From Streptomyces sp. VRA16 Mangrove soil (GTDB taxonomy: Bacteria; Actinomycetota; Actinomycetes; Streptomycetales; Streptomycetaceae), in contig NZ_JAFVLN010000017.1 in assembly GCF_017377775.1 (NCBI RefSeq), positions 62,001 through 126,000 of the forward strand: a stretch of 64,000 nucleotides of DNA. Reading direction: 5' to 3'. Position 1 is the stretch's first letter. The number at the start of each line of letters is the position of its first letter. The translations under genes were made by a program, and so were the position numbers. Positions 1 to 8,974 of this stretch are shown piece after piece. The notes under the pieces are model-generated. The model did not search any database, was not told where the DNA came from, and worked only from the letters and a program-made list of their open reading frames with translations.

Positions 1-1
1 C

Positions 2-298
2 GAGGACGGCGCGGAGCGCTTCGCGTTCACCGTGCGCGGCCCCGCCGTCGAGGACCGCAGGGGCGACGTCCCGGACGGACTGGCCCCGGAGCGGCTGGGG
101 TTCGGTGCGCCAGGACCGGCGGGGCACGTCCCCGCGGTGCTGCGCGCCCTCGACGCCCTCGCCGAACTCCACGGGATCGGCCTGCCGGACGCGGCGCTCA
201 CCCGGGGCCGTCTCCACTCCTTCGAGGCGACCCCCTGGATCCGCCCGCCGCGCCCCGACGAGCCGCACGCGACGCTCACCTTCATCCGCCACAGGTGA
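2..298 (+). CDS. 3' end of an unrecognised protein (truncated by window edge)
   Basis: The reading frame is open from the first bases of the window and ends in TGA at 296-298, so only about the last 98 codons are present. The visible part holds a predicted helix with a LRALDALAEL segment and ends in beta-like TLTFIRHR. I do not recognise the family. The codon bias is fully Streptomyces-like, so this is probably a real gene whose 5' end lies to the left. The next gene starts 84 nt downstream on the same strand. Confidence 0.55.
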   Translation, partial: EDGAERFAFTVRGPAVEDRRGDVPDGLAPERLGFGAPGPAGHVPAVLRALDALAELHGIGLPDAALTRGRLHSFEATPWIRPPRPDEPHATLTFIRHR

Positions 299-382
299 CG
301 GCGGGGCGGCCTGACGGCACCCTCGCCGAGCGGCGGGAGCCCGAGGCGGGACGCGGCCGTCGCCGCATGCCAGGATGAGCCC

Positions 383-3304
383 GTGGCACAGACATTCGGT
401 ACCCCGTTCATCGGCAGAGACGGCGAATTCTCCCAGCTCACCGGCGTGTTGGCACGAGCCGCGGCCGGTGACGCGCGGGCCGTCCTGCTGGCCGGTGACG
501 CCGGGGTCGGCAAGACCCGGATGCTGACGGAGGCCGCCGCTCACGCCACCGCCTCCGGCACCACCGTCCTCACCGGTCACTGCGTGGACCTCGGTGACGT
601 CGGCCTGCCGTACCTGCCGTTCACGGAGATCCTCGGCGCGGCGGCGGCCGACGAGCGGCTCGCCCCGGCGTTCGCGGCGCACCCCGCGGTGGACCGGCTG
701 CTCGGACCGGCCTCGCAGGCGACGCCGGACCCCGGCTCCCGGCTCCAGCTCTTCGAGGGTGTCGCGGGTCTCCTCGCGGACCTGGCGGGCCTGGCCCCGC
801 TGCTGCTGGTGATCGAGGACCTGCACTGGGCCGACCAGTCGTCGCGGGATCTGCTCCGCTTCCTGCTCAGCCGGGGCGGGCCCGGCCGCCGCCTCGCCGT
901 CTTCGCCTCGTACCGCACGGACGACCTGCACCGCCGCCACCCGCTGCGGCCGCTGCTCGCCGAGCTGGTCCGGCTGCCCGCGGTCGACCGGCTGGAGCTG
1001 CGCCCGATGGCCGACGCGGACGTGGCACGGCTCGTGCGGTCCCTGGGCACCGCGCCCGTCCCCGACAGCACGGTCCGCCGCATCGTCGACCGCGCGGAGG
1101 GAAACGCCTTCTACGCGGAGGAGCTGCTCGCCGCGCTGCCGACCGAGGGCACGGCCATGCCCACCGGCCTGGCGGACGTCCTCCTCATCCGCATCGAGCA
1201 GCTCACCGAGACCGCCCAGCAGGTGCTGCGCACGGCGGCCGTCGCGGGCCGCAGCGTCGGGCACGAGCTGCTGCGCGACGCCGTCCAACTGCCCGATGAA
1301 CAGCTGGAGTCGGCACTGCGCGAGGCCGTCGGGCACCAGCTCCTGGTGCCGGGCGACGCCGCGACGTACTCGTTCCGGCACGCCCTGACCCGTGAGGCCG
1401 TGTACGCGGATCTGCTGCCCGGCGAGCGGGTCCGGCTGCATGGTCTGTTCGCCGCGCTCCTCAAGGGCGAGAGCCGCTCGGCCGCGGAGCGCGCCCACCA
1501 CTCGCGCGAGAGCCACGACCTGGCCGACGCGCTGGCCGCCTCCCTGGAAGCCGCAGGGCACGCCCAGCGGGTCGGCGCGCCCGCCGAGGAGCTGCGCCAC
1601 CTGGAGACCGCGCTCGAACTGTGGGAGGCGGTGGACGCCGCCGCCCGCCCCGGCGCGGTCGACCCGGTCGGCCTCACCCTGCGCGCGTCGGCCGCCGCCG
1701 CCCACGCGGGCGACCCGCACCGCGCGGTCCAGCTCACCCGCTCCGCGCTGGCCCAGGCGGGCCCCGACGCCGACTCCGAGCTCGCCGCGCGGGTGCGCTA
1801 CACCCTCGCCGGGAACCTGATCGGCATCGACAACCTCCAGGCCGCGTTCACCTACAGCAGCGAGGCCCTGGCCCTGATACCCGCCGAGCCGCCCTCCCCG
1901 ACATGGGTGTGGGCGGCGGCGACGCATGTGATGGCGGCACGGCACGTGGGCCGCGACGAGGACGCCGAGCACATCGGGCTGCAGGCACTCGACATCGCGG
2001 AGCGGCTCGGTCTCCCGGACGCACAGGCCGACCTGACGGTCTCGATGGTCGGCCTGGAGGCGGACACCCGGCGCACCGCGAAGGGCCGCGAGCGACTGGA
2101 GCAGGCCCGCGCTCTCGCCCGCACCGCGGGAAACCTGCCGGTGGAGATGCGGGCGCTCTACAACCTGGCTCTCGGCTGTTACGAGTCCGGTGAACTGGAC
2201 ACCTCGCTGACCTGGATCGGGGAGGGCCTCGACCGCGCCCGCCGGTCCGGCCTGCTCTCCTCCGCGTACGGCCTGGCGCTGCGCTATCTGCAGTCCCTGC
2301 TGCTCTACACGCTGGGCCGCTGGGACGAGTGCGCGCGGGCGGCGGCCGCCGACGCCGAACTGCTCCCGGCCGCAGGCGGGTTCGCGACCGCGCCCGCCCT
2401 GTACGTCGCCCTGGCGCGCGGCGAGCAGGAGACGGCCGTCACCCGGGCCCGCGCACTGTTCGACGGCGAACCGGACTGGATGGCGACGCTCGTCGCGAGC
2501 ATCGTGCTGACCGACGCGGCGGCGCTGCGCGGTGACGCCGGGGAAGCCGTACGGCAGGTGCACGCCGCGCGCGAGGCCCTGGCCGGGCCGCCGGGCTCCG
2601 GCCCGCCGGATGTCGTGGTCCGGCTCGCCGCGCTGGCCCTGTCGGCGGTCGCGGACTCGGCCGAGGAGTCCCGGCTGTCCGGCGACACGGCGGGCGCCGG
2701 GCGCTGGGCGGGCACCGCCGCCGAGCTGGTGGAGCTGGCCCGCGCCACGGCGGCGCACGGCGAGGACGGCGCCGAGCAGGGCCCCGAGGGCCTGGCCTGG
2801 CTGGCCCGCGCCGAGGCGGAGGCGATACGCGGCGACACCGGGCCCGATGTCGCCGCCTGGGAGCGCGCGGTCGAGGCGTTCGGCTTCGGAGATCCGTACG
2901 AACTGGCGCGCTGCCAAAGCCGGTTGGCGCAGGCGCTGCTCACCGCCGACCGGCGCGAGGAGGCCGCCGTCCAGGCCCGCGCGGCCCGGGACACCGCCGT
3001 GCGGCTCGGCGCGGTGCCGCTGCGCGACGCCGTGGACGCGCTGGTGCGGCGGGGCCGCCTCTTCGACACGGCCGCCGCCGACGGGCCCATCGCGGCACTG
3101 ACCGCCCGGGAGAGCGACGTACTGCGGCTGCTCGGCCGCGGGCGCACCAACCGGCAGATCGGCGAGGAACTGTTCATCAGCGGCAAGACGGCGAGCGTCC
3201 ACGTCTCGAACATCCTCGCCAAGCTGGGCGCCGCGAGCCGCACCGAGGCCGTCGGCATCGCCTACCGCGAGGGCCTGATCGAGCCCGCGGACACCAACGG
3301 CTGA
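383..3304 (+). CDS. LAL-type LuxR family transcriptional regulator (AAA ATPase + C-terminal HTH)
   Basis: A 973-aa regulator of the LAL class (large ATP-binding regulators of the LuxR family), expected to act in the cytoplasm as an ATP-controlled activator. An N-terminal AAA/STAND ATPase has a Walker A motif (GDAGVGKTR, residues 38-46) and a Walker B region (LLLVIEDLHWAD, about 140-151). A long TPR-like helical middle follows. The C-terminal LuxR helix-turn-helix lies at about 905-965 (LTARESDVLRLL ... NRQIGEELFIS ... KTASVHVSNILAKLG). The start is GTG at 383. It is monocistronic and convergent with serA, separated by a strong hairpin. The target and ligand are not visible. A second LAL gene with a near-identical HTH lies at 15869-18922. 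Confidence 0.9.
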   Translation: MAQTFGTPFIGRDGEFSQLTGVLARAAAGDARAVLLAGDAGVGKTRMLTEAAAHATASGTTVLTGHCVDLGDVGLPYLPFTEILGAAAADERLAPAFAAHPAVDRLLGPASQATPDPGSRLQLFEGVAGLLADLAGLAPLLLVIEDLHWADQSSRDLLRFLLSRGGPGRRLAVFASYRTDDLHRRHPLRPLLAELVRLPAVDRLELRPMADADVARLVRSLGTAPVPDSTVRRIVDRAEGNAFYAEELLAALPTEGTAMPTGLADVLLIRIEQLTETAQQVLRTAAVAGRSVGHELLRDAVQLPDEQLESALREAVGHQLLVPGDAATYSFRHALTREAVYADLLPGERVRLHGLFAALLKGESRSAAERAHHSRESHDLADALAASLEAAGHAQRVGAPAEELRHLETALELWEAVDAAARPGAVDPVGLTLRASAAAAHAGDPHRAVQLTRSALAQAGPDADSELAARVRYTLAGNLIGIDNLQAAFTYSSEALALIPAEPPSPTWVWAAATHVMAARHVGRDEDAEHIGLQALDIAERLGLPDAQADLTVSMVGLEADTRRTAKGRERLEQARALARTAGNLPVEMRALYNLALGCYESGELDTSLTWIGEGLDRARRSGLLSSAYGLALRYLQSLLLYTLGRWDECARAAAADAELLPAAGGFATAPALYVALARGEQETAVTRARALFDGEPDWMATLVASIVLTDAAALRGDAGEAVRQVHAAREALAGPPGSGPPDVVVRLAALALSAVADSAEESRLSGDTAGAGRWAGTAAELVELARATAAHGEDGAEQGPEGLAWLARAEAEAIRGDTGPDVAAWERAVEAFGFGDPYELARCQSRLAQALLTADRREEAAVQARAARDTAVRLGAVPLRDAVDALVRRGRLFDTAAADGPIAALTARESDVLRLLGRGRTNRQIGEELFISGKTASVHVSNILAKLGAASRTEAVGIAYREGLIEPADTNG

Positions 3305-3337
3305 GGGCCGGACCACCGTGGGGTGGTCCGGCCCTCA
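3302..3337. terminator. Bidirectional terminator hairpin between the LAL gene and serA
   Basis: A perfect inverted repeat with 16-bp arms (TGAGGGCCGGACCACC at 3302-3317 and its complement at 3322-3337) encloses a GTGG loop. It begins inside the TGA stop codon of the LAL gene and lies 13 nt beyond the stop codon of convergent serA. There is no long U tract on either side, as is usual for Streptomyces terminators. The position between convergent genes suggests it serves both. Confidence 0.85.
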
Positions 3338-3349
3338 ACTGCCTTGTTC

Positions 3350-4951
3350 TCAGACGAGGTTGACCGAGCGGGCCGAGGCGGCACCGATCTCCGAGGCCAG
3401 CTCGTTCAGCACGTTCTGCGGGACGGTGTCGTCGACGGTGAGGACGGCGAGCGCCTCGCCGCCGACGTCGGCGCGCGCGACCTGCATGCCCGCGATGTTG
3501 ATCCCGGCCTCGCCGAGCACCCGGCCCACCGTGCCGACGACGCCCGGACGGTCCTCGTACCGCAGGACGACCATGTGGTCGGCGAGGGCGAGGTCCACGT
3601 CGTACTCGCCGACGGCGACGATCTTCTGCAGGTGCTTCGGGCCCGCGAGCGTGCCGGAGACCGAGACCTCCTGGCCGTCGCCGAGGGTGCCGCGCACGGT
3701 GACCACGTTGCGGTGGTCGGGCGACTCGGACGACGTCGTCAGGCGGACCTCGACGCCGCGCTCCTGCGCGAACAGCGGGGCGTTGACGTACGAGACGGTC
3801 TCGTCGACGACGTCCTCGAACACGCCCTTGAGCGCGGAGAGTTCGAGCACCTTGACGTCGTGCTGGGTGATCTCGCCGTAGACCTCGACGTCGAGGCGGA
3901 CCGCGACCTCACCGGCGAGCGCGGTGAAGATCCGGCCGAGGCGCTCGGCGAGCGGCAGGCCCGGCTTGACGTCCTCGGCGATGACGCCGCCCTGGACGTT
4001 CACGGCGTCGGGCACGAGCTCACCGGCGAGGGCGAGGCGCACCGACTTGGCGACGGCGATACCGGCCTTCTCCTGCGCCTCGTCCGTGGAGGCGCCGAGG
4101 TGCGGGGTGCAGACGACCTGGTCGAACTGGAACAGCGGGGAGTCCGTGCAGGGCTCCTTCGCGTACACGTCGAGGCCGGCACCGGCGACGCGGCCCTCCT
4201 TGAGCGCCGAGTACAGCGCCTCCTCGTCGACGATCCCGCCGCGCGCGGCGTTCACGATCCGCACCGACGGCTTGACCTTGTGCAGGGCCTCGTCGCCGAT
4301 GAGACCGATGGTCTCGGGGGTCTTGGGGAGGTGGACGGTGATGAAGTCCGAGACCTCGAGCAGCTCGTCGAGGGAGAGGACCTTCACGCCCATCTGCGCG
4401 GCGCGCGCGGGCTGCACGTACGGGTCGTACGCGACGACCTTCATGCCGAAGGCGCTCATGCGCTGCGCGACGAGGGCGCCGATGCGGCCGAGGCCGACGA
4501 CGCCGAGGGTCTTCTCGGCGAGCTCGACACCCGTGTACTTGCTGCGCTTCCACTCGCCGCCCTTGAGGGCCTGCGAGCCCTGCGGGATGTTGCGCGCGGT
4601 GGCGATGAGCAGGCCGCAGGCCAGCTCGGCGGCGGTCACGATGTTGGAGGTCGGGGCGTTCACGACCATCACGCCGGCCTTGGTGGCGGCGGACACGTCC
4701 ACGTTGTCGAGGCCGACGCCGGCTCGTGCGACGACCTTCAGCTTGTTCGCCGCGGCGATCGCCTCGGCGTCGACCTTGGTGGCCGAGCGGATCAGGATCG
4801 CGTCGACGTCGGCGATGGCGGGCAGCAGCTCGGCACGGTCCGCGCCGTTGCACTGGCGGATCTCGAAGTCCGGGCCCAGGGCGTCGACAGTCGCAGGCGA
4901 CAGCTCTTCAGCGATGAGTACGACGGGTTTGCCGTTGGCAGCAGTGCTCAC
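3350..4951 (-). CDS. serA: D-3-phosphoglycerate dehydrogenase (serine biosynthesis)
   Basis: Oxidises 3-phosphoglycerate to 3-phosphohydroxypyruvate with NAD+, the first step of serine synthesis. The frame is open further upstream, but I take GTG at 4951 (V-S-T-A-A-N-G-K) because GAGGA lies just before it and SerA homologues begin at KPVVLIAEELS. This gives 533 aa, the long actinobacterial form. The NAD-binding motif GLGRIG is at 153-158. The catalytic Arg/Glu/His are about R237 (NAARGG), E266 and H284 (TPHLGAS). An intervening ASB domain and a C-terminal ACT domain (about 455-530) suggest feedback control by serine. It is separate from ilvC by a terminator hairpin. A short GC hairpin (4979-4996) lies in its 5' region. 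Confidence 0.96.
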   Translation of the reverse strand: MSTAANGKPVVLIAEELSPATVDALGPDFEIRQCNGADRAELLPAIADVDAILIRSATKVDAEAIAAANKLKVVARAGVGLDNVDVSAATKAGVMVVNAPTSNIVTAAELACGLLIATARNIPQGSQALKGGEWKRSKYTGVELAEKTLGVVGLGRIGALVAQRMSAFGMKVVAYDPYVQPARAAQMGVKVLSLDELLEVSDFITVHLPKTPETIGLIGDEALHKVKPSVRIVNAARGGIVDEEALYSALKEGRVAGAGLDVYAKEPCTDSPLFQFDQVVCTPHLGASTDEAQEKAGIAVAKSVRLALAGELVPDAVNVQGGVIAEDVKPGLPLAERLGRIFTALAGEVAVRLDVEVYGEITQHDVKVLELSALKGVFEDVVDETVSYVNAPLFAQERGVEVRLTTSSESPDHRNVVTVRGTLGDGQEVSVSGTLAGPKHLQKIVAVGEYDVDLALADHMVVLRYEDRPGVVGTVGRVLGEAGINIAGMQVARADVGGEALAVLTVDDTVPQNVLNELASEIGAASARSVNLV

Positions 4952-5167
4952 GTGAGTCCTCACAAGTCCCAATGCGGACGGCCGTCCCGACGGCCGCAAG
5001 CGGTGGAGGTGATTTGCTTGCCGCGTGAAAAGCGCACGACGCTGTGGGCCCAACGCGAATTAGTTCAGCAGTGTAGTGGCGCGCGGGAGGTCGTCTTACG
5101 CCTCCCTGGAAGGATCACCCTTCCGTGGCTGGACGCCGTGGACAACGGCGTGCGCAGCCTATGGAGA

Positions 5168-5197
5168 ACGGGGCCGCGGCGTGTGCCGCGGCCCCGT
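5168..5197 (-). terminator. Terminator hairpin downstream of ilvC
   Basis: A perfect stem of 13 bp (ACGGGGCCGCGGC at 5168-5180, complement at 5185-5197) encloses a GTGT loop. It lies 12 nt beyond the ilvC stop codon on the minus strand and probably ends the ilvBNC transcript before serA. Confidence 0.75.
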
Positions 5198-5208
5198 CCT
5201 GTGAAGGC

Positions 5209-6324
<1,116 letters not shown>

Positions 6325-6849
6325 TCACGCGGTGCGGTCGAGCGCCCGCAGGCTCCGGTCGGTGATGGAGCGCGAGCCACGGCCCACGGCGATCGTCCCG
6401 GACTGGACGAGCTCCTTGATGCCGAACGGCTCCAGCATCTTGAGCATCGCCTCCAGCTTGTCGCTGCTGCCGGTGGCCTCGATGGTGACGGCCTCCGGGG
6501 AGACGTCCACGGTCTTGGCGCGGAACAGCTGGACGATCTCGACGATCTGCGAGCGCGTCTCGTTGTCGGCGCGGACCTTGGCGAGCACGAGCTCGCGCTG
6601 GACGGCGGCGCCGGGCTCGAGCTCGACGATCTTCAGGACGTTGACCAGCTTGTTGAGCTGCTTCGTGACCTGTTCGAGCGGGAGCGACTCGACATTCACC
6701 ACGATGGTGATGCGGGAGATGTCGGGATGTTCGGTGACGCCCACGGCGAGCGAGTCGATGTTGAAGCCGCGGCGCGAGAAGAGGGCGGTGATCCGGGCGA
6801 GGACACCGGGCTTGTTCTCCACCAGGACGGAGAGCGTGTGCTTGGACAT
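6325..6849 (-). CDS. ilvN: Acetolactate synthase small (regulatory) subunit
   Basis: A 174-aa regulatory subunit of acetohydroxyacid synthase, which confers valine sensitivity and full activity on IlvB. The N-terminal ACT domain is plain (TLSVLVENKPGVLARI, then RRGFNIDSLAVG). A second, ACT-like C-terminal half begins at about residue 80. The ATG start at 6849 lies 21 nt after the ilvB stop, consistent with cotranscription. Length and domain order are normal for the family (also called ilvH). Confidence 0.97.
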   Translation of the reverse strand: MSKHTLSVLVENKPGVLARITALFSRRGFNIDSLAVGVTEHPDISRITIVVNVESLPLEQVTKQLNKLVNVLKIVELEPGAAVQRELVLAKVRADNETRSQIVEIVQLFRAKTVDVSPEAVTIEATGSSDKLEAMLKMLEPFGIKELVQSGTIAVGRGSRSITDRSLRALDRTA

Positions 6850-6870
6850 GATCTTTTACGTCTCTCTCGC

Positions 6871-8721
6871 TCAGTCGTCTTCGCTGTCGCCGAAGTCGGG
6901 GCGGACGTCCCGGGCGGCCATGATCTCGTCGTTGGAGGTGCCGGCGGCGACCATCGGCCACACCATGGCGTCCTCGTGGACGATGAAGTCGATCACGACC
7001 GGGCGGTCGTTGATCGCGTTCGCCTCCTCGATGCACTTGTCGAGGTCCTCGGCCCGCTCACAGCGGATCGAGTAGCAGCCCATCGCCTCGGACAGCTTCA
7101 CGAAGTCCGGGACGCGCGTGCCGTTGTTGGGCGGGGTCTCGCCGTCCGGGCCCGCGTGCAGCACGGTGTTGGAGTAGCGCTGGTTGTAGAAGAGCGTCTG
7201 CCACTGCCGGACCATGCCCAGGGCGCCGTTGTTGATGATGGCGACCTTGATCGGGATGTTGTTCAGGGCGCAGGTGGTCAGCTCCTGATTGGTCATCTGG
7301 AAGCAGCCGTCGCCGTCGATCGCCCAGACGGTCTGGTCCGGGGCACCGGCCTTGGCACCCATCGCGGCGGGGACCGCGTAGCCCATGGTCCCGGCGCCGC
7401 CCGAGTTCAGCCAGGTCGCCGGCTTCTCGTACTGGATGTAGTGCGCGGCCCACATCTGGTGCTGGCCGACGCCCGCCGCGAAGATCGTGTCCGCGGGGGC
7501 GAGCTGCCCGATCCGCTCGATGACCTGCTGCGGGGAGAGCGAGCCGTCCGCCGGCTGGTCGTAGCCGAGCGGGTAGGTCTCGCGCCAGCGGTTGAGGTCG
7601 TTCCACCAGGCGCTGTAGTCGCCCTGGTGGCCCTCGCTGTGCTCCTTCTGCACGGCCTGGATCAGGTCGGCGATGACCTCGCGGGCGTCACCGACGATCG
7701 GCACGTCGGCGGCGCGGTTCTTGCCGATCTCCGCCGGGTCGATGTCCGCGTGGACGATCTTGGCGAACGGCGCGAAGCTGTCCAGGTTGCCGGTGACACG
7801 GTCGTCGAAGCGGGCGCCGAGGGCGACGATCAGGTCGGCCTTCTGCAGCGCGGTGACGGCGGTGACCGCACCGTGCATGCCCGGCATTCCCACGTGCAGC
7901 GGGTGGCTGTCGGGGAACGAACCGAGCGCCATCAGGGTGGTGGTGACGGGCGCTCCGGTGAGCTCGGCGAGGACCTTGAGCTCGGCGGTGGCCTGCGCCT
8001 TGATGACGCCGCCACCCACGTACAGGACGGGCCGCTTCGCACTTGTGATCAGCTTCGCGGCCTCGCGGATCTGCTTGGCGTGCGGCTTGGTCACCGGGCG
8101 GTAGCCGGGCAGGTCGTGCTGCGGCGGCCAGGAGAACGTCGTCTGCGCCTGGAGGATGTCCTTCGGGATGTCCACGAGGACCGGGCCGGGACGGCCGGTC
8201 GAGGCGATGTGGAACGCCTGGGCGATCGCCTGCGGAATGTCCTCGGCCTTGGTGACCAGGAAGCTGTGCTTGGTGATCGGCATGGTGATGCCGACGATGT
8301 CCGCCTCCTGGAAGGCGTCCGTGCCGATCGCCTTGGAGACGACCTGGCCGGTGATCGCGACGAGCGGCACCGAGTCCATCATCGCGTCGGCGATCGGCGT
8401 CACCAGGTTGGTCGCACCCGGACCGCTGGTGGCCATGCAGACACCGACCTTGCCGGTGGCCTGCGCGTAACCGGTGGCCGCGTGGCCCGCGCCCTGCTCG
8501 TGACGGACGAGCACGTGGCGCACCCGGCTCGAGTCCATCATCGGGTCGTAGGCGGGAAGGATCGTGCCGCCGGGGATGCCGAATACGGTGTCGGCCCCGA
8601 CCTCCTCAAGCGAGCGAATGAGGGACTTCGCACCCGTGACGTGCTCGACGGGGGCGGACTGCTGTCCTCCGGAACGGGGCCGCGGCTGCGGATGGTGGGC
8701 CCCGGTGGCCTGCTCGGTCAT
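6871..8721 (-). CDS. ilvB: Acetolactate synthase large (catalytic) subunit
   Basis: The ThDP- and FAD-dependent enzyme that condenses pyruvate with pyruvate or 2-oxobutyrate, the committed step of branched-chain amino acid synthesis. The 616 aa run in the order ThDP Pyr domain (catalytic Glu in [10 protein letters not shown]), central FAD-type domain, and PP domain with the GDG...NN ThDP motif (GDGCFQMT ... AIINN). The frame stays open far upstream, but the start is ATG at 8721, with GAAGAG about 7 nt before it. An ATG two codons earlier (8727) is possible but would touch the ribosome-binding site. A leader peptide and attenuator lie upstream. Confidence 0.97.
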   Translation of the reverse strand: MTEQATGAHHPQPRPRSGGQQSAPVEHVTGAKSLIRSLEEVGADTVFGIPGGTILPAYDPMMDSSRVRHVLVRHEQGAGHAATGYAQATGKVGVCMATSGPGATNLVTPIADAMMDSVPLVAITGQVVSKAIGTDAFQEADIVGITMPITKHSFLVTKAEDIPQAIAQAFHIASTGRPGPVLVDIPKDILQAQTTFSWPPQHDLPGYRPVTKPHAKQIREAAKLITSAKRPVLYVGGGVIKAQATAELKVLAELTGAPVTTTLMALGSFPDSHPLHVGMPGMHGAVTAVTALQKADLIVALGARFDDRVTGNLDSFAPFAKIVHADIDPAEIGKNRAADVPIVGDAREVIADLIQAVQKEHSEGHQGDYSAWWNDLNRWRETYPLGYDQPADGSLSPQQVIERIGQLAPADTIFAAGVGQHQMWAAHYIQYEKPATWLNSGGAGTMGYAVPAAMGAKAGAPDQTVWAIDGDGCFQMTNQELTTCALNNIPIKVAIINNGALGMVRQWQTLFYNQRYSNTVLHAGPDGETPPNNGTRVPDFVKLSEAMGCYSIRCERAEDLDKCIEEANAINDRPVVIDFIVHEDAMVWPMVAAGTSNDEIMAARDVRPDFGDSEDD

Positions 8722-8811
8722 CGGCATTCTCTTCTCGATGCTGAGGGTTTTTGCGAGGTTTGTGCAGGGTGTTGCGAGTTGTCTGGCGGGTGCGTCCTGT
8801 GCCCGTGCAAC

Positions 8812-8845
8812 AAAAAACCCCTCGTGCCGGGAGGCAAGCGAGGGG
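8812..8845 (-). promoter_or_regulatory. ilvB attenuator (intrinsic terminator in the leader)
   Basis: On the minus strand CCCCTCG (8839-8845) pairs with CGAGGGG (8818-8824), extended by TGCC/GGCA with a 2-nt bulge, and is followed directly by six T (8817-8812). This is a canonical intrinsic terminator, unusual in Streptomyces where U tracts are rare. It lies about 55 nt after the leader peptide stop and 90 nt before the ilvB start. With the leader peptide it forms a classical ribosome-mediated attenuation unit sensing Ile/Leu/Val-tRNA supply. Confidence 0.88.
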
Positions 8846-8899
8846 AGCGCGCCGGGTGCGGTCGCTGGGTTTCCGGTGTCAGGACCGGTCGTCCCAGCT

Positions 8900-8941
8900 T
8901 CAGCCGACGCGCTTTCCAAGTACGAGAATTCGGGTGCGCAT
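8900..8941 (-). CDS. ilvBNC leader peptide (13 aa)
   Basis: An ATG at 8941, preceded by GGGGGGAGGG, opens a 13-codon [16 protein letters not shown], then TGA. It has five branched-chain residues (I, L, V, L, V), four of them consecutive. As I recall, the same leader peptide is described upstream of ilvB in Streptomyces. Stalling on these codons would let an antiterminator form instead of the hairpin at 8818-8845. It overlaps no other gene. A TTGACA at 8973-8978 and a CATAAT at 8998-9003 (minus strand) lie upstream, but I cannot assign a promoter with confidence. Confidence 0.88.
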   Translation of the reverse strand: MRTRILVLGKRVG

Positions 8942-8974
8942 GGCACTGACCCTCCCCCCGGCGCCCATGCACTG

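Noticed and set aside
8742-8970. T-box riboswitch upstream of ilvB
   Set aside because: There is no T-box sequence or specifier-loop layout. The short peptide and U-tract hairpin explain the region as ribosome-mediated attenuation.
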